Made by a program: the position numbers and the translations under genes. From an uncultured Verrucomicrobiota bacterium (GTDB lineage: Bacteria > Verrucomicrobiota > Verrucomicrobiia > Opitutales > Opitutaceae), in assembly GCA_903898675.1 (NCBI GenBank), contig CAIUGM010000010.1:1-64000 (forward strand): a DNA stretch of 64,000 nt. The letters are read 5' to 3'. The notes beneath the pieces were generated by a model, which saw nothing but the letters and a program-made list of their open reading frames with translations, ran no database searches and was not told the DNA's origin. Below are positions 40,434 to 49,561 of this stretch, one piece after another; positions within the stretch are counted from its first letter, which is position 1, and each line of letters begins with the position of its first letter.

Positions 40434-40667
40434 TGAGAGTTGAAGGTTGAGAGTTGAAAGACGGATCCGGAGTGTTCTCAAACCATGCCGGCAGGCATTT
40501 CTGTCATTCTGAGCGTAGCGAAGAATCCCCAAGGCCAGGAGCGTGACGCCACGTGTGAGCGACTGGATCCTTCGCGATGCTCAGGATGACAAACAGGTTT
40601 GAAGACACTCCCTAGTCCGGGTGGGCGTGGTTCGTTCTTTCAACTTTTGTCTTTCAACTTTCAACTG
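40434..40667. repeat. Composite nested inverted repeat
   Basis: Three nested pairs: outer GAGAGTTGAAGGTTGAGAGT / TCTTTCAACTTTCAACTG heptad arms; middle GGAGTGTTCTCAAACC / GGTTTGAAGACACTCC; inner TGTCATTCTGAGCGTAGCGA / TTCGCGATGCTCAGGATGAC. It fills the 260-bp gap and ends five bases before the rluE start codon. Confidence 0.85.
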
Positions 40668-40671
40668 CGCC

Positions 40672-41238
40672 ATGCTTCTGGCGCTGAACAAACCCTACGG
40701 CGTGCTCTCGCAGTTCACGCCTGAGCCGGGCTCGCGCTGGCGCACGCTGGCGGATTTCAAGCTGCCGACCGGGGTTTACGCGCTGGGCCGGCTCGACGCC
40801 GATTCCGAGGGGCTGCTGCTGCTGTCGGATGAACCCGGGTTGAATTCGCGCCTGCTGGATCCCGCGGCCGCGCACCGCCGCGAATACTGGGTGCAGGTCG
40901 AGCGGATCCCGGACGACGCGGCGCTCGCGCAGCTCGCGCGCGGCGTGAAAATTGACGACTACACCTCCCGGCCCTGCACGGTGCGGCGGCTGGAACCCGC
41001 GCCGGCGATCGCGCCCCGCGATCCGCCGGTCCGCGTGCGCCAGACCGTGCCCGACTGCTGGCTGGCGCTCGAGCTGACCGAGGGAAAGAACCGGCAGGTG
41101 CGGCGGATGACGGCGGCCATCGGGCACCCGACGCTGCGGCTGCTGCGCGTGCGCATCGGACAGTTCGCGCCCACGGATCTCGCGCCGGGCCGGTGGCGGG
41201 AACTCACCGCGGCCGAACGCGCGGCGGTGTTTGCCTGA
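40672..41238 (+). CDS. rluE: RluE-like 23S rRNA pseudouridine synthase
   Basis: A 188-residue RsuA/RluE-type pseudouridine synthase expected to modify a 23S rRNA uridine. It starts directly with the catalytic domain (LLALNKPYGVLSQF) and lacks an S4 domain, which fits RluE. The catalytic Asp is D42 in GRLDADSEGLLLLS; downstream blocks are EYWVQVE and the TEGKNRQVRRMTAAIGHPTL-type motif (residues about 146-165). The leader directly before the start codon is the right arm of the composite repeat. Confidence 0.9.
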   Translation: MLLALNKPYGVLSQFTPEPGSRWRTLADFKLPTGVYALGRLDADSEGLLLLSDEPGLNSRLLDPAAAHRREYWVQVERIPDDAALAQLARGVKIDDYTSRPCTVRRLEPAPAIAPRDPPVRVRQTVPDCWLALELTEGKNRQVRRMTAAIGHPTLRLLRVRIGQFAPTDLAPGRWRELTAAERAAVFA

Positions 41239-41320
41239 GCGGCGTCGGGTGGCTTCGACTTGGATTTGATCCTGTGGAAGCGAGCTCCCACCAGGCCGAA
41301 GGCCTTTGCCCAGAGGATAT

Positions 41321-41749
41321 TTACTTCTTCAGCAGCGTATCGACGAGGCGGTTCAAGGTCACCGGCGCGGCCTCGCGCAGCGGCACCTTGGCGCCGAACG
41401 CGACGGTGGCGAACGGCTGTTCCGAGCGGACATCGCGGACGGCCAGCTGCAGGAAAACGAGGTGATCGCCAAAATCCCAGGTCCAGCGGTCCTGGTACAT
41501 CACGACGACCTGGGTGTCGTCCGGCATCATCGTGAGCGGGCCGGTTTCGACGATGCGCCCGTGCGCCTTGAGTGCCTCGGCCAGCTGGTGGTCGAGGCCG
41601 TGATTGTCGTTGAGGTTGCTCTGCACGAAAAACCGCTGGATCTTCGCGAGGCTGCGGCCCTGGTCGATCTGGGTGTCGTAAGAGGCGCAGCCGCCCAGGA
41701 GCAGGCCGGTGCCGAGGACCATCAGGAGGCGGAGCGGGAAGAATTTCAT
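41321..41749 (-). CDS. DUF4136-like lipoprotein
   Basis: A 142-residue predicted lipoprotein: signal with lipobox LGGC (Cys about residue 21), followed by SYDTQIDQGRSLAKIQRFFV and LDHQLAEALKAHGRIVETGP, an alpha-beta pattern like DUF4136 envelope lipoproteins. Function unknown. Its ATG overlaps the TGA stop of pepT by the ATGA arrangement, so translation is probably coupled and the two form an operon, although their functions have no obvious link. Confidence 0.75.
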   Translation of the reverse strand: MKFFPLRLLMVLGTGLLLGGCASYDTQIDQGRSLAKIQRFFVQSNLNDNHGLDHQLAEALKAHGRIVETGPLTMMPDDTQVVVMYQDRWTWDFGDHLVFLQLAVRDVRSEQPFATVAFGAKVPLREAAPVTLNRLVDTLLKK

Positions 41750-42987
41750 GCGGATTTCTCCGCCCAGACTTGCGCGAGATGAACGAGGGTTTCAACCGCT
41801 TTCGCCATGTCCTGCAGGCTGACCCATTCCCGCGGGCTGTGGATCTCGTGCATGCCGCAGAAAATATTCGGCGTGGGCAGGCCGCGCTGGGTGAGGTTTG
41901 AGCCGTCGGTGCCGCCGCGGATCGCCGAGGAGCGCGGGGTCAGGCCGGCGCGGCGGATCGCCTCGCGCGCGAACTCGACCGGGCGCATGTCGTTTTCCAG
42001 CCAGTAGCGCATATTCCGGTACTGTTCGGTAAAGGTCAGCGTGCAGGTGGCCTTGGGCTCGGCGGCGCGCAGCTCCGCCACGATTTTTTCCAGCCGCGCG
42101 TGATGGGCGGCGAGCCCGTCGCGCTCGAAGTCGCGGAGGATCAGCCGCACGCGGGCGTGTTCCGCGGTGGCGGTGCACTCGACCGGATGGATGAAGCCGG
42201 CGCGTCCGTCCGTGCGCTCGGGTGACAACTCAGCGGGCAGCGCGGCGAGGAAGCGGCCGGCGAGGCGCGCGGCGTTCACCATCACATCCTTGGCGGTGCC
42301 CGGGTGTGAGGCGATGCCCTTGATCTCGAGGACCGCGCCGTCGGCGCTGAAGGTTTCGAAATCAATCTCGCCGGGCGTGGAGCCGTCCAGCGTGTAGCCG
42401 CAGATCGCGCCGACGACCGCGGGGTCGAGCCTGGTCATGCCGCGGGCGATCTCCTCGTCGGGGTTGAAGCAGACGCGGATGCGGCCGTGCGGGATTTCCG
42501 GGTGACGCAGCAGGTGGCGCACGGCGGCCATCACGGTCGCGACGCCGGACTTGTCGTCGGAACCCAGCAGCGTGGTGCCGCTGGCAGTAATCACATCGTG
42601 GCCGATCGCCTCGCGCAGGTGCGGGGTCGTCTCGACCGTGAGTTTTTGCGCGGGGTCGTCTGGGAGGATGATCGGCCGCCCGTCGTAGGCGCGGTGGACG
42701 ATGGGCCGGGCCGCGCCGGGCAGGTTGGTGGCGGTGTCGACGTGCGCGAACCAGGCGATGACGGGCGCGGGCTGCGGCGCCGTCGCGGGCAGGGTGGCGA
42801 GCACGTAGCCGTGTTCGGTCAGGACGACGTCGGCCAGGCCGAGCTGTTCCAGTTCCATCGCGAGCAGGCGGAGCAGATCCCACTGGCCCGGCGTACTGGG
42901 GGTGGCCGTGGATTGCTCGTCGCTGCGGGTGTCAATCTGCACGTAGCGCAGGAAGCGCTCCAGGAGGTCGTTCGAGTCGATCAGCAT
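41746..42987 (-). CDS. pepT: Peptidase T (tripeptide aminopeptidase)
   Basis: Cytosolic M20-family zinc aminopeptidase releasing the N-terminal residue of tripeptides. It has 413 residues, the family length. Di-zinc and catalytic residues: H82 and D84 in AHVDTA, D144/D145 in LGSDDKSG, E178/E179 in FNPDEEI, D in TLDGSTPGEI, and the C-terminal HEIHSPREW histidine. The GFIHPVECTAT and RGGTDGSNLTQRGLPTPNIF blocks (split here for length) are PepT-specific. The start ATG is clear. It is translationally coupled to the downstream lipoprotein. Confidence 0.95.
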   Translation of the reverse strand: MLIDSNDLLERFLRYVQIDTRSDEQSTATPSTPGQWDLLRLLAMELEQLGLADVVLTEHGYVLATLPATAPQPAPVIAWFAHVDTATNLPGAARPIVHRAYDGRPIILPDDPAQKLTVETTPHLREAIGHDVITASGTTLLGSDDKSGVATVMAAVRHLLRHPEIPHGRIRVCFNPDEEIARGMTRLDPAVVGAICGYTLDGSTPGEIDFETFSADGAVLEIKGIASHPGTAKDVMVNAARLAGRFLAALPAELSPERTDGRAGFIHPVECTATAEHARVRLILRDFERDGLAAHHARLEKIVAELRAAEPKATCTLTFTEQYRNMRYWLENDMRPVEFAREAIRRAGLTPRSSAIRGGTDGSNLTQRGLPTPNIFCGMHEIHSPREWVSLQDMAKAVETLVHLAQVWAEKSA

Positions 42988-43038
42988 GGCCTCACTTGGT
43001 CAGGCCGTGCGGCCGGGGACAATCCGAAAGCCCCCGGT

Positions 43039-43764
43039 TCACGGCCGGCGCCGGTAGCGGCCCGCCTGGTCCCAACCGGTGCGGAGCGACTGGCCCTCGC
43101 CGTACAGCGAATCATCGAAGGGCGAGGTGCGGTACGGGGCGCCCATCAGGCCGTAGCCGCCGTAGTAATATGGCGAGCCAAAGTCATCCGGATAAAAACC
43201 GTAGAAACCGCGGCCGGTAAAAGAGGCGAGGCCGACGTTCAGGCTCAGACCGCTGGCCGGGTCGAAATAATTGAGGTTGAGTTCCGAGCCGTGGAAGGTG
43301 CCGCCGCCCCCGCGGCCGTAGGTCAGCGCGATCGAGCCATGGATCTCGGGTTTCACCGCGGGATTCAGAACTTCGCTGTCCTTGATGCGCGGGCGCTCCC
43401 GCGGCTTTGGGCGGGCGGCGAGGGCCGCGGCCACCAGTTCGTTGAGCCGGGTCTGCTCTTCGGCCGTCAAATGGTCGAGGCCCGCCTGCTGGCGTTCCGT
43501 CGCCGTGCAGCGGGCGACAAACGAGCCCCCGGCCTCGCCGGATTTCTCCTGGCGAACAAATGAGAGCTCGCGGGCGACCAGCTGGTCGAGCGCAACGCGC
43601 TCCGCGGCAGAGAGGGTCGTGAGTCCGGCTTCGGTTTGCTGCCCGGAGGAAAGCGTCGCGGTGAAACCACCCTCGGCCGCGGCGAGCGCCGTCGTGACAG
43701 CGAGCAGTCCGGCCGCCAGCGCGGCGCGCAGGAAAAGGGGGAGGAGGGAACGCGGCGGGAACAT
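43039..43764 (-). CDS. Exported protein, unknown
   Basis: A 241-residue protein with a signal peptide (residues 1-29, LPLFLRAALAAGLLAVTTAL). The N-terminal half contains two similar helical segments, LSAAERVALDQLVARELSFV and LTAEEQTRLNELVAAALAAR, each preceded by a Gln-rich stretch: an apparent duplication. After a basic linker (RPKPRERPRIKDSE) comes a Gly/Tyr-rich part (IHGSIALTYGRGGGGTFHGS, FYGFYPDDFGSPYYYGGYG) that looks like beta hairpins on an envelope protein. No known family. Confidence 0.65.
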   Translation of the reverse strand: MFPPRSLLPLFLRAALAAGLLAVTTALAAAEGGFTATLSSGQQTEAGLTTLSAAERVALDQLVARELSFVRQEKSGEAGGSFVARCTATERQQAGLDHLTAEEQTRLNELVAAALAARPKPRERPRIKDSEVLNPAVKPEIHGSIALTYGRGGGGTFHGSELNLNYFDPASGLSLNVGLASFTGRGFYGFYPDDFGSPYYYGGYGLMGAPYRTSPFDDSLYGEGQSLRTGWDQAGRYRRRP

Positions 43765-43842
43765 GCGGTTTCTGACCTTGGGGACAACGGCCTGTTCCCA
43801 AGGTGCTGACTCCGGCCGCCGGGTCAACCCTCGCGCCCGTCC

Positions 43843-44457
43843 TCAGGCGTCCTTCGTGGCGATCTCCACGGCACCGCCGGCGACGGCGTATTTCATCACG
43901 TCGGCCGGCGAGGTGTTCTCGATGGGCCGCATGTGCTCGCGCTTGATCAGGTAGAGCTGGCCGCCGAGGGTGTAGGATTGCGGGACATAGACCGAGACGT
44001 AGTCGTCCGGCAGGTTGAAGCAGCCGGCCTTCTCGTCGGTGAGAAAGCCGATCATCCAGGCCTCGTCGTCGAACACGCGGACCAGCACGGCGTGGGTGAA
44101 GCGTTTCTTGTTGCCGACAAAGGCCTCGAAGAAATCGCGGACGGACGTGTAGATGAAGCTGACGCCGGGGGTGCGCTCGATGCCCAGGCTCACCAGCCGG
44201 AACACCCGCTTGACCACCTGGAACGTGCTGAACCAGCCGATCACGAGGATGCTCGCGAGCACGAAGAGGAAGCCCGCGCCCGGTGCGACCACATAGGGGT
44301 GCAGCAGTCCGTCCACGCGGAGGAACAACCAGTATAAGGCGCTCAGGGTGATGATGGTGGGCGCCACCACGAGGACGCCGCGCAGGATGTATTCCCCGGT
44401 GTGGCGCAATTGGAAACGGGGGGTCAGACGCAGGCGGCTGGGTTTGCTTTGGGACAT
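43843..44457 (-). CDS. DUF502 membrane protein
   Basis: A 204-residue DUF502 protein with two transmembrane helices (YILRGVLVVAPTIITLSALY and GFLFVLASILVIGWFSTF) and a C-terminal soluble part containing the family strings IERTPGVSFIYTSVRDFFEAF and VYVPQSYTLGGQLYLIKREH (each of about 20 residues). Function is unknown; plant homologues (COV) act in vascular patterning. The ATG at MSQSKPSR is used since longer starts are unlike the family. Divergent from the glycine-zipper lipoprotein. Confidence 0.88.
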   Translation of the reverse strand: MSQSKPSRLRLTPRFQLRHTGEYILRGVLVVAPTIITLSALYWLFLRVDGLLHPYVVAPGAGFLFVLASILVIGWFSTFQVVKRVFRLVSLGIERTPGVSFIYTSVRDFFEAFVGNKKRFTHAVLVRVFDDEAWMIGFLTDEKAGCFNLPDDYVSVYVPQSYTLGGQLYLIKREHMRPIENTSPADVMKYAVAGGAVEIATKDA

Positions 44458-44594
44458 GTTATGGATAGATTTTGTCATCTTTAGACAGATCTGGCCGCGC
44501 ATGGTTACAAGATCTTCGGGACATGGACGTTGTAACCCGATGAACCTTTTTGCCGTCTGCTGGTCATAGTCACTCACCACCAATTTTACCGCCT

Positions 44595-45104
44595 ATGAAT
44601 ACCAAAACTCTCTCAATCATTCCCGTCGCGCTGACCCTGCTTTGCGCCGGCTGTGTGGGCACGGGGCCCAACACCCAGCAAGGCGCCCTGGCCGGCGGCG
44701 TGCTCGGCGCCATTGCCGGTGGCATCATCGGCAACAACAGCGGCAATCACAACGGCGCCCAAGGCGCCCTCATCGGGGCCGCCGCCGGCGCCCTGCTCGG
44801 CGGCACCGCGGGCAACCAGGTTGACCACCAGCGCGGCACCATCTACGGCTCGGAAGCCGAGGCCACCACGCAGGTGGTCGTCCAGGCTCCGCCGCCCCCG
44901 CCGCCGGTCCAGACCGAGGTGATCGTCCAGCAGCCGGCCCAGCAAGCCATCTGGATCCAGGGTTACTGGGAGTATGAGCCCCGCGGCTATGTCTGGGTGC
45001 AGGGCCACTGGGAAGTGCCGCCGCCGCGCTATCATCGCTATGTTGCGGCCCATTGGTCGCGCCGCGGCGAGAATTACGTTTACGTCCGCGGTTACTGGCG
45101 TTGA
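44595..45104 (+). CDS. Glycine-zipper lipoprotein with YXWGXW-type repeats
   Basis: A 169-residue outer-envelope lipoprotein. The lipobox is CAGC (Cys about residue 19). Residues about 30-85 form a glycine-zipper pair (GALAGGVLGAIAGGIIGNNS, GALIGAAAGALLGGTAGNQV) expected to insert in a membrane; a Pro-rich linker follows (QAPPPPPPVQTEV), then three aromatic repeats WIQGYWEYEP, WVQGHWEVPP and YVYVRGYWR of the YXWGXW type. Such proteins are common in proteobacterial and verrucomicrobial envelopes, role unclear. It is monocistronic or leads into GH95 44 bp downstream. Confidence 0.85.
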   Translation: MNTKTLSIIPVALTLLCAGCVGTGPNTQQGALAGGVLGAIAGGIIGNNSGNHNGAQGALIGAAAGALLGGTAGNQVDHQRGTIYGSEAEATTQVVVQAPPPPPPVQTEVIVQQPAQQAIWIQGYWEYEPRGYVWVQGHWEVPPPRYHRYVAAHWSRRGENYVYVRGYWR

Positions 45105-45148
45105 TCGGGCGTTGACTGGGTCGCGGCAAACCCGCGACCCTCAGCCCG

Positions 45149-47626
45149 ATGTCTCGCCCCGGATGGATTTACCCCGCGCTGGTCCTTGCGGCCGGCTTCG
45201 TGTTTCTCAGCCCTCGCGTGTCCGCGGAAGAAAATCCGCTCCGCCTGTGGTATGGCCAGCCGGCCCAACAATGGGTGGAAGCCCTGCCCGTCGGCAACGG
45301 CCGGCTGGGCGCGATGGTCTTCGGCGGGGTCGCCGCGGAGCACCTGCAGCTGAACGAGGCCACGCTGTGGTCCGGCGGACCGCGGGACTGGAACAACCCC
45401 GGCGCGCGGGACGTGCTGCCGCAGGTGCGCGCCGCGATTTTTGCCGGCCGGTATGCCGAGGCGGTCAAGCTCTGCCAGCAGATGCAGGGTCCGTACACGG
45501 AGGCCTACCAGCCGCTCGGCGACCTGCGGTTGGATTTTGCCCCGACCGCCGGCGCCCCGGCCGCCTACGAGCGGTCGCTCGACCTTGACCGGGCGGTGGC
45601 CACGGTGCGCTACCAGGCGGATGGGGCCACTTTCACGCGGGAGGTTTTCAGCAGTTTCCCCGACCAGGTGATCGTGGTGCGCCTGGGCTGCAGCCAGCCG
45701 GGAAAAATCTCCTTCACGGCGTCCCTCGATTCGCGGCTGCATTTCCGCACGGCCGCGGCGGGCGGCGACACCCTGGTGCTGAGCGGCAAGGCGCCGGCCC
45801 ACACCGACCCCAGTTACCTCGGCAACACGCCCGAGCCGGTCAAGTACGAGGAGGGACCGGGCGGCGAGGGGATGACGTTCGACCTGCGCGTGCGGGCGGT
45901 CGCGGAGCACGGCACGGTTACCAGTGATGGCCGGAGCCTCACGGTCACGGGCGCCGACGCCGTGACGCTTTATGTTTCCGCGGCGACGAGTTTCAACGGC
46001 AGCGACAAATCGCCGGCCCGCGAGGGCGTGGATCCCGCCGCGGTGGCCGCCCGCTACCTGGCGGCGGTGGAGGGCCGGCCGGCCGCCGATTTGCTCGCCC
46101 GGCACACGGCGGATCACCAGGCCTTGTTCCGCCGCGTGGCCCTGTCGCTCGGCGGCGCGCCCGGGGCGGCGGCGCTGCCGACGGATGCGCGGCTGCTGCG
46201 CTTTGCCCAGGGCGAGGCGGATCCCGGGCTGGCGGAACTGCTCTTCCAGTACGGGCGCTACCTGCTGATCGCGTGTTCCCGGCCGGGCGGCCAGCCGGCA
46301 AACCTGCAGGGCCTGTGGAATGACGAGGTCCGGCCGCCGTGGAGCAGCAACCTGACGATCAACATCAACACGGAGATGAACTACTGGCCCGCCGAGGTCA
46401 CCAACCTGGCCGAGTGCACCGAGCCGTTGTTCACCTTCATCGGCGAACTCGCCGCGAATGGCCGGAAGACCGCCGCGACCAACTACGGCGCCCGCGGCTG
46501 GGTCTCGCACCACAACTCCGACCTGTGGCGGCAGTCCGCCCCGGTCGGCAACTACGGCTTCGGCGACCCGACCTGGGCCAACTATGCGATGAGCGGGCCC
46601 TGGCTCTGCCAGCACCTGTGGGAGCACTACGCCTTCGGCGGCGACCGGAAATTCCTTCGCGAGCAGGCGTGGCCGCTGATGAAGGGCTCGGCGGAATTCT
46701 GCCTCGACTGGCTGGTCGACGACGGCCACGGCCACCTCGTGACGGCGCCGTCCACCTCGCCCGAGCTGGGCTTCATCGCGCCGGGCGGCGTCAAGTCCTC
46801 GGTCAGCATGGCGTCGACGATGGACATGGCGATCATCTGGGACCTGTTCACGAACTGCCTGGCCGCCGCGCACGAGCTGGACATCGAGCCGGAGTTTGCG
46901 GCGCGCGTCGCCGCCGCCCGTGCGAAACTTTTCCCGCTGCAGATCGGCGCCCGCGGCCAGCTGCAGGAGTGGTTCCAGGATTTCACGGAGCAGGAGGTGC
47001 ATCACCGGCATGTCTCGCATCTCTTCGGTGTGTTCCCGGGCAAGCAACTCACGCCGGCCACGCCACAGCTGTTCGCGGCGGCCCAGCGCGCGCTGGAGAT
47101 CCGCGGGGACGAGGCCACGGGCTGGTCGCTCGCCTGGAAGATCAACTTCTGGGCGCGTTTCCGCGACGGCGACCACGCCTACCGCCTGGTGAAATACCTG
47201 CTGCGCCCGGTCGGCGCGACCGCTGGCGTCAACTACGCCGGCGGCGGCGGGGTCTACCCGAATCTGTTTGATGCGCATCCGCCTTTCCAGATCGACGGCA
47301 ACTTCGGGTTCACGGCCGGCGTGGCGGAGCTGTTGCTGCAGTCGCACCAGCAGGGCACGGATGCGTCCCGGCCGCTGGTGGAACTGCTGCCGGCGCTGCC
47401 CTCGGCTTGGGCCACCGGCTCCGTGTCCGGCCTGCGGGCGCGCGGCGGCGTGGAAGTCGGCCTGACCTGGCGCGAGGGCCGGCTGGTGGCCGCCAGCATC
47501 CGCTCCCTGACCGCCCAGACGGTGGAAGTGGGCTACGCGGGGAACCGGGCCACGGTCAAGTTGCTGGCCGGCGAGGAAGCGCAGCTCAATGCCGCGCTGA
47601 GACTGACGGCGCTGGTGACGCAGTAG
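45149..47626 (+). CDS. Secreted GH95 alpha-L-fucosidase
   Basis: Inverting glycosidase of family GH95 (1,2-alpha-L-fucosidase or L-galactosidase), 825 residues, exported by a signal peptide (1-27). Order: N-terminal beta domain (about 30-280; [15 protein letters not shown] and [14 protein letters not shown]), a helical linker, the (alpha/alpha)6 barrel (about 350-720), and a C-terminal beta domain. Residues matching the AfcA active site are N405/N407 in [10 protein letters not shown], acid E539 in STSPELGF, and D716 in [12 protein letters not shown]. Together with GH29 it gives two distinct fucosidases in one window. It could be co-transcribed with the lipoprotein upstream. Confidence 0.94.
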   Translation: MSRPGWIYPALVLAAGFVFLSPRVSAEENPLRLWYGQPAQQWVEALPVGNGRLGAMVFGGVAAEHLQLNEATLWSGGPRDWNNPGARDVLPQVRAAIFAGRYAEAVKLCQQMQGPYTEAYQPLGDLRLDFAPTAGAPAAYERSLDLDRAVATVRYQADGATFTREVFSSFPDQVIVVRLGCSQPGKISFTASLDSRLHFRTAAAGGDTLVLSGKAPAHTDPSYLGNTPEPVKYEEGPGGEGMTFDLRVRAVAEHGTVTSDGRSLTVTGADAVTLYVSAATSFNGSDKSPAREGVDPAAVAARYLAAVEGRPAADLLARHTADHQALFRRVALSLGGAPGAAALPTDARLLRFAQGEADPGLAELLFQYGRYLLIACSRPGGQPANLQGLWNDEVRPPWSSNLTININTEMNYWPAEVTNLAECTEPLFTFIGELAANGRKTAATNYGARGWVSHHNSDLWRQSAPVGNYGFGDPTWANYAMSGPWLCQHLWEHYAFGGDRKFLREQAWPLMKGSAEFCLDWLVDDGHGHLVTAPSTSPELGFIAPGGVKSSVSMASTMDMAIIWDLFTNCLAAAHELDIEPEFAARVAAARAKLFPLQIGARGQLQEWFQDFTEQEVHHRHVSHLFGVFPGKQLTPATPQLFAAAQRALEIRGDEATGWSLAWKINFWARFRDGDHAYRLVKYLLRPVGATAGVNYAGGGGVYPNLFDAHPPFQIDGNFGFTAGVAELLLQSHQQGTDASRPLVELLPALPSAWATGSVSGLRARGGVEVGLTWREGRLVAASIRSLTAQTVEVGYAGNRATVKLLAGEEAQLNAALRLTALVTQ

Positions 47627-47651
47627 GAGGGCGGTTCTTCCGTCCGTTCTA

Positions 47652-47705
47652 GTGTAGCAGCGTTGGTAACACCGCTGGCCAGCCGTCTTACGACGGCTGC
47701 TACAC
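47652..47705. repeat. TGTAGC...GCTACA inverted repeat
   Basis: Ten-base ends GTGTAGCAGC / GCTGCTACAC with an inner CAGCCGTC-TTAC-GACGGCTG hairpin. It separates convergent GH95 and response-regulator genes and may terminate both. Confidence 0.75.
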
Positions 47706-47713
47706 GGAATCAC

Positions 47714-48118
47714 TCAGAGCGTCGCGAACACGGCGCGCAGCTGGGACGGGAAAATCGGCTTCGGCAGGATGTGATCCACGTTCAGCTTGCGGTACGCGGT
47801 GTCCACCAGCGGGCTCAGCTCGGAACTGAAGACGATGATCTTCCCCGTGTAAGGCCGGGTGCGGATGCAGCTCACCAGCTCGAGCCCGTTCATCCCGGGC
47901 ATGTGGTGGTCGGTGATGACGACGTCGAAGGCGGTCGGATCCGAAGAGATTTTTTCCAGGGCTTCCTCGGCATTGGGCACGGTGTCGACGGAATGTCCGT
48001 CGCGGCCGAGCACGATCACGAGCAGCTCGCGCAGCTGGCGCATGTCATCCGCATAGAGCACGCGCAGGGACTTCCGGACGGGAGCGGCGACTTGGGCGGT
48101 GGTTGCGGGATCGGACAT
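47714..48118 (-). CDS. Single-domain response regulator (CheY-like), copy 1
   Basis: A 134-residue receiver domain with no output domain. Acidic pair D24/D25 (YADDM), phospho-acceptor D70 in ITDHHMPGMNGLE, switch S98/S99 in VFSSE, and K120 in LPKPI. DHHMP is a less common phosphorylation-site context. It aligns without gaps, residue for residue at these positions, with the regulator at 56.2 kb. No kinase is adjacent; the kinase at 17.6 kb is the only one in the window. It likely acts by protein-protein contact. Confidence 0.93.
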   Translation of the reverse strand: MSDPATTAQVAAPVRKSLRVLYADDMRQLRELLVIVLGRDGHSVDTVPNAEEALEKISSDPTAFDVVITDHHMPGMNGLELVSCIRTRPYTGKIIVFSSELSPLVDTAYRKLNVDHILPKPIFPSQLRAVFATL

Positions 48119-48241
48119 CTTGATTGAGCTGAGGGCTATCAACATAGACGCCGGATGTCGCGCAAAGTTCTGTCAAAACCCTGCGAAACTTCCACCGGGT
48201 GATGGAGGGCGGTCTGCCGGCGGCCCGTCGGCACAGCCGCC

Positions 48242-48883
48242 TCACTTGGCGGCCGTCGCCTCGAGCCCGCGCCGTTGCAACAGGGGCCCGATGTACGGTT
48301 CGCCCCCGGTGAAGTTGCGGAAGAGCACCATCGCGTCCTCGCTGCCGCCGCGGGAGAGCAGGGTCGTCCGGAAGTGGTCGCCGTTCGCCCGGGTCAGGCC
48401 GCCATGGGACTTGATCCACTCGACGCTGTCGGCGTCGAGCACCTCGCTCCAGAAATACGAGTAGTAGCCCGCGGAGTACCCCCCGGCGAAGCTGTGGGAG
48501 AAATACGTGCTGCGGTACCGCGGCGGGACCGGCGCGAAGTCGAGTCCGGCCTTCTGCAGGGTGGCCGTCTCGAAGGCCAGGACGCCGTCGGCGCCGGGCA
48601 CGTCGGCGGGGGCGAGCTGGTGCCAAGCCTGGTCGATGACGTTGGCGGCGACCAGCTCGGTGGTCATGTAACCCTGGTTGAACTTGGCCGTGGCGAGCAC
48701 CTTGGCCAACAGCTCGGGGGGCAGGGCGGCGCCAGTCTGGTAGTGCCTCGCGTAGTGTTGGAGCACCTCGGGCCAGTCGCGCCACATCTCGTTCACCTGG
48801 GAGGGATACTCGACGAAGTCGCGCGGGACGGCGGTGCCGGCAAAGCGCGGGTACTTCACGGTGGAGAACATGCCGTGCAGGGC
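48242..48883 (-). pseudogene. dcp: dcp (M3 peptidase), C-terminal fragment
   Basis: Encodes the last 213 residues of an M3 peptidyl-dipeptidase, beginning with the ALHGMFS that normally follows the zinc motif. It retains the third zinc ligand region DFVEYPSQVNEMW and the substrate-binding Tyr/Gly motif FAGGYSAGYYSYFW near the end. The fragment has no natural start; the first Met is in HGMFST. It is separated by a 678-bp insertion from the N-terminal fragment on the same strand. In an intact protein the DFVEY glutamate would be residue 526 and lie 25 residues after the HEFGH histidine. Confidence 0.9.
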
Positions 48884-49561
48884 GTTCGCTTATGCAGATT
48901 GAATTGTGTAAAGATGTGTGAGTAGGTGCCTATTCCTTGCGCGGCTTAGAAGGTTGATCCCCCTCTGAAGGGGCGGCTTCCCGCCTGTTTCTATCATAGG
49001 ACACGGCAGCTGCGGAGCACGGGGCCGTGTAAATATAAGCCATGTAAAGAAATCGTGGATTGTGGCTCCAAATCGGTGACCGAGATGATTTCACACTCCG
49101 CCGTTAGGCAGGCGAGCGCCGGCTAGGAGTCGTGCCCAATTAACTGTCGCGTTTTGAGCTAGCTCGGCCGCCCACATGTATAGATCCGCGAACGCCCGCA
49201 CGCGGGCTAGGATTGAGTTGGTCGCGAACGCCCGCGGCCAAAGCGTCTGGATGACATAGCGGCAAACCAGACTGACCGGAAAAGGGCTGCCATTTGCGAA
49301 GAGCAACGGCAGCCGGCCGCCGTCTTTCAGGTGGATTGATACGACATTATATCCGGATGCCATGTTGTCTCAATAATAATTTCGTTAATACCTAAAGTCA
49401 AATAAATAAAGCAAGAATGTTTACACGGATAATAGTCTGCTTAATACTACCAATTCAGCCGGATTCGGATCGCCGAAGAAACAAGCGGGAAGTCGCCCCT
49501 TCAGAGGGGGATCAATCTTCTAAGCCGCGCAAAGTTTACATTCCACATTTACTCTGCGTAT
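48884..49561. mobile_element. 678-bp insertion with long inverted ends, interrupting dcp
   Basis: Lies exactly between the codons for H and A of HEFGH-ALHG. Inverted segments of 56 bp (48937-48992 and 49477-49532) agree at 53 positions; key motif TTGATCCCCCTCTGAAGGGG. Outside them are shorter, weaker matching ends (TATGCAGATTGAATTGTG against TACGCAGAGTAAATGTGG) and TGTAAA boxes. Inside is one truncated frame resembling an integrase N-terminus; the rest is AT-rich. No clear target duplication. The multiple terminal boxes recall IS21-type ends, but no transposase is present, so it is a non-autonomous or decayed element. Confidence 0.85.
49091..49363 (-). pseudogene. Truncated tyrosine-recombinase-like N-terminus
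   Basis: A 90-codon frame inside the insertion. The pattern VVSIHLKDGGRLPLLFANGS, PVSLVCRYVIQTLWPRAFAT, NSILARVRAFADLYMWAAEL resembles the N-terminal (core-binding-like) region of phage-type integrases, which often start with an LPLL strand and an RxxADLYxW helix. The catalytic C-terminal domain (R-HxxR-Y) is missing; the frame ends at RLPNGGV. It cannot be active alone. Whether it belongs to the element or is a passenger is not known. Confidence 0.5.
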
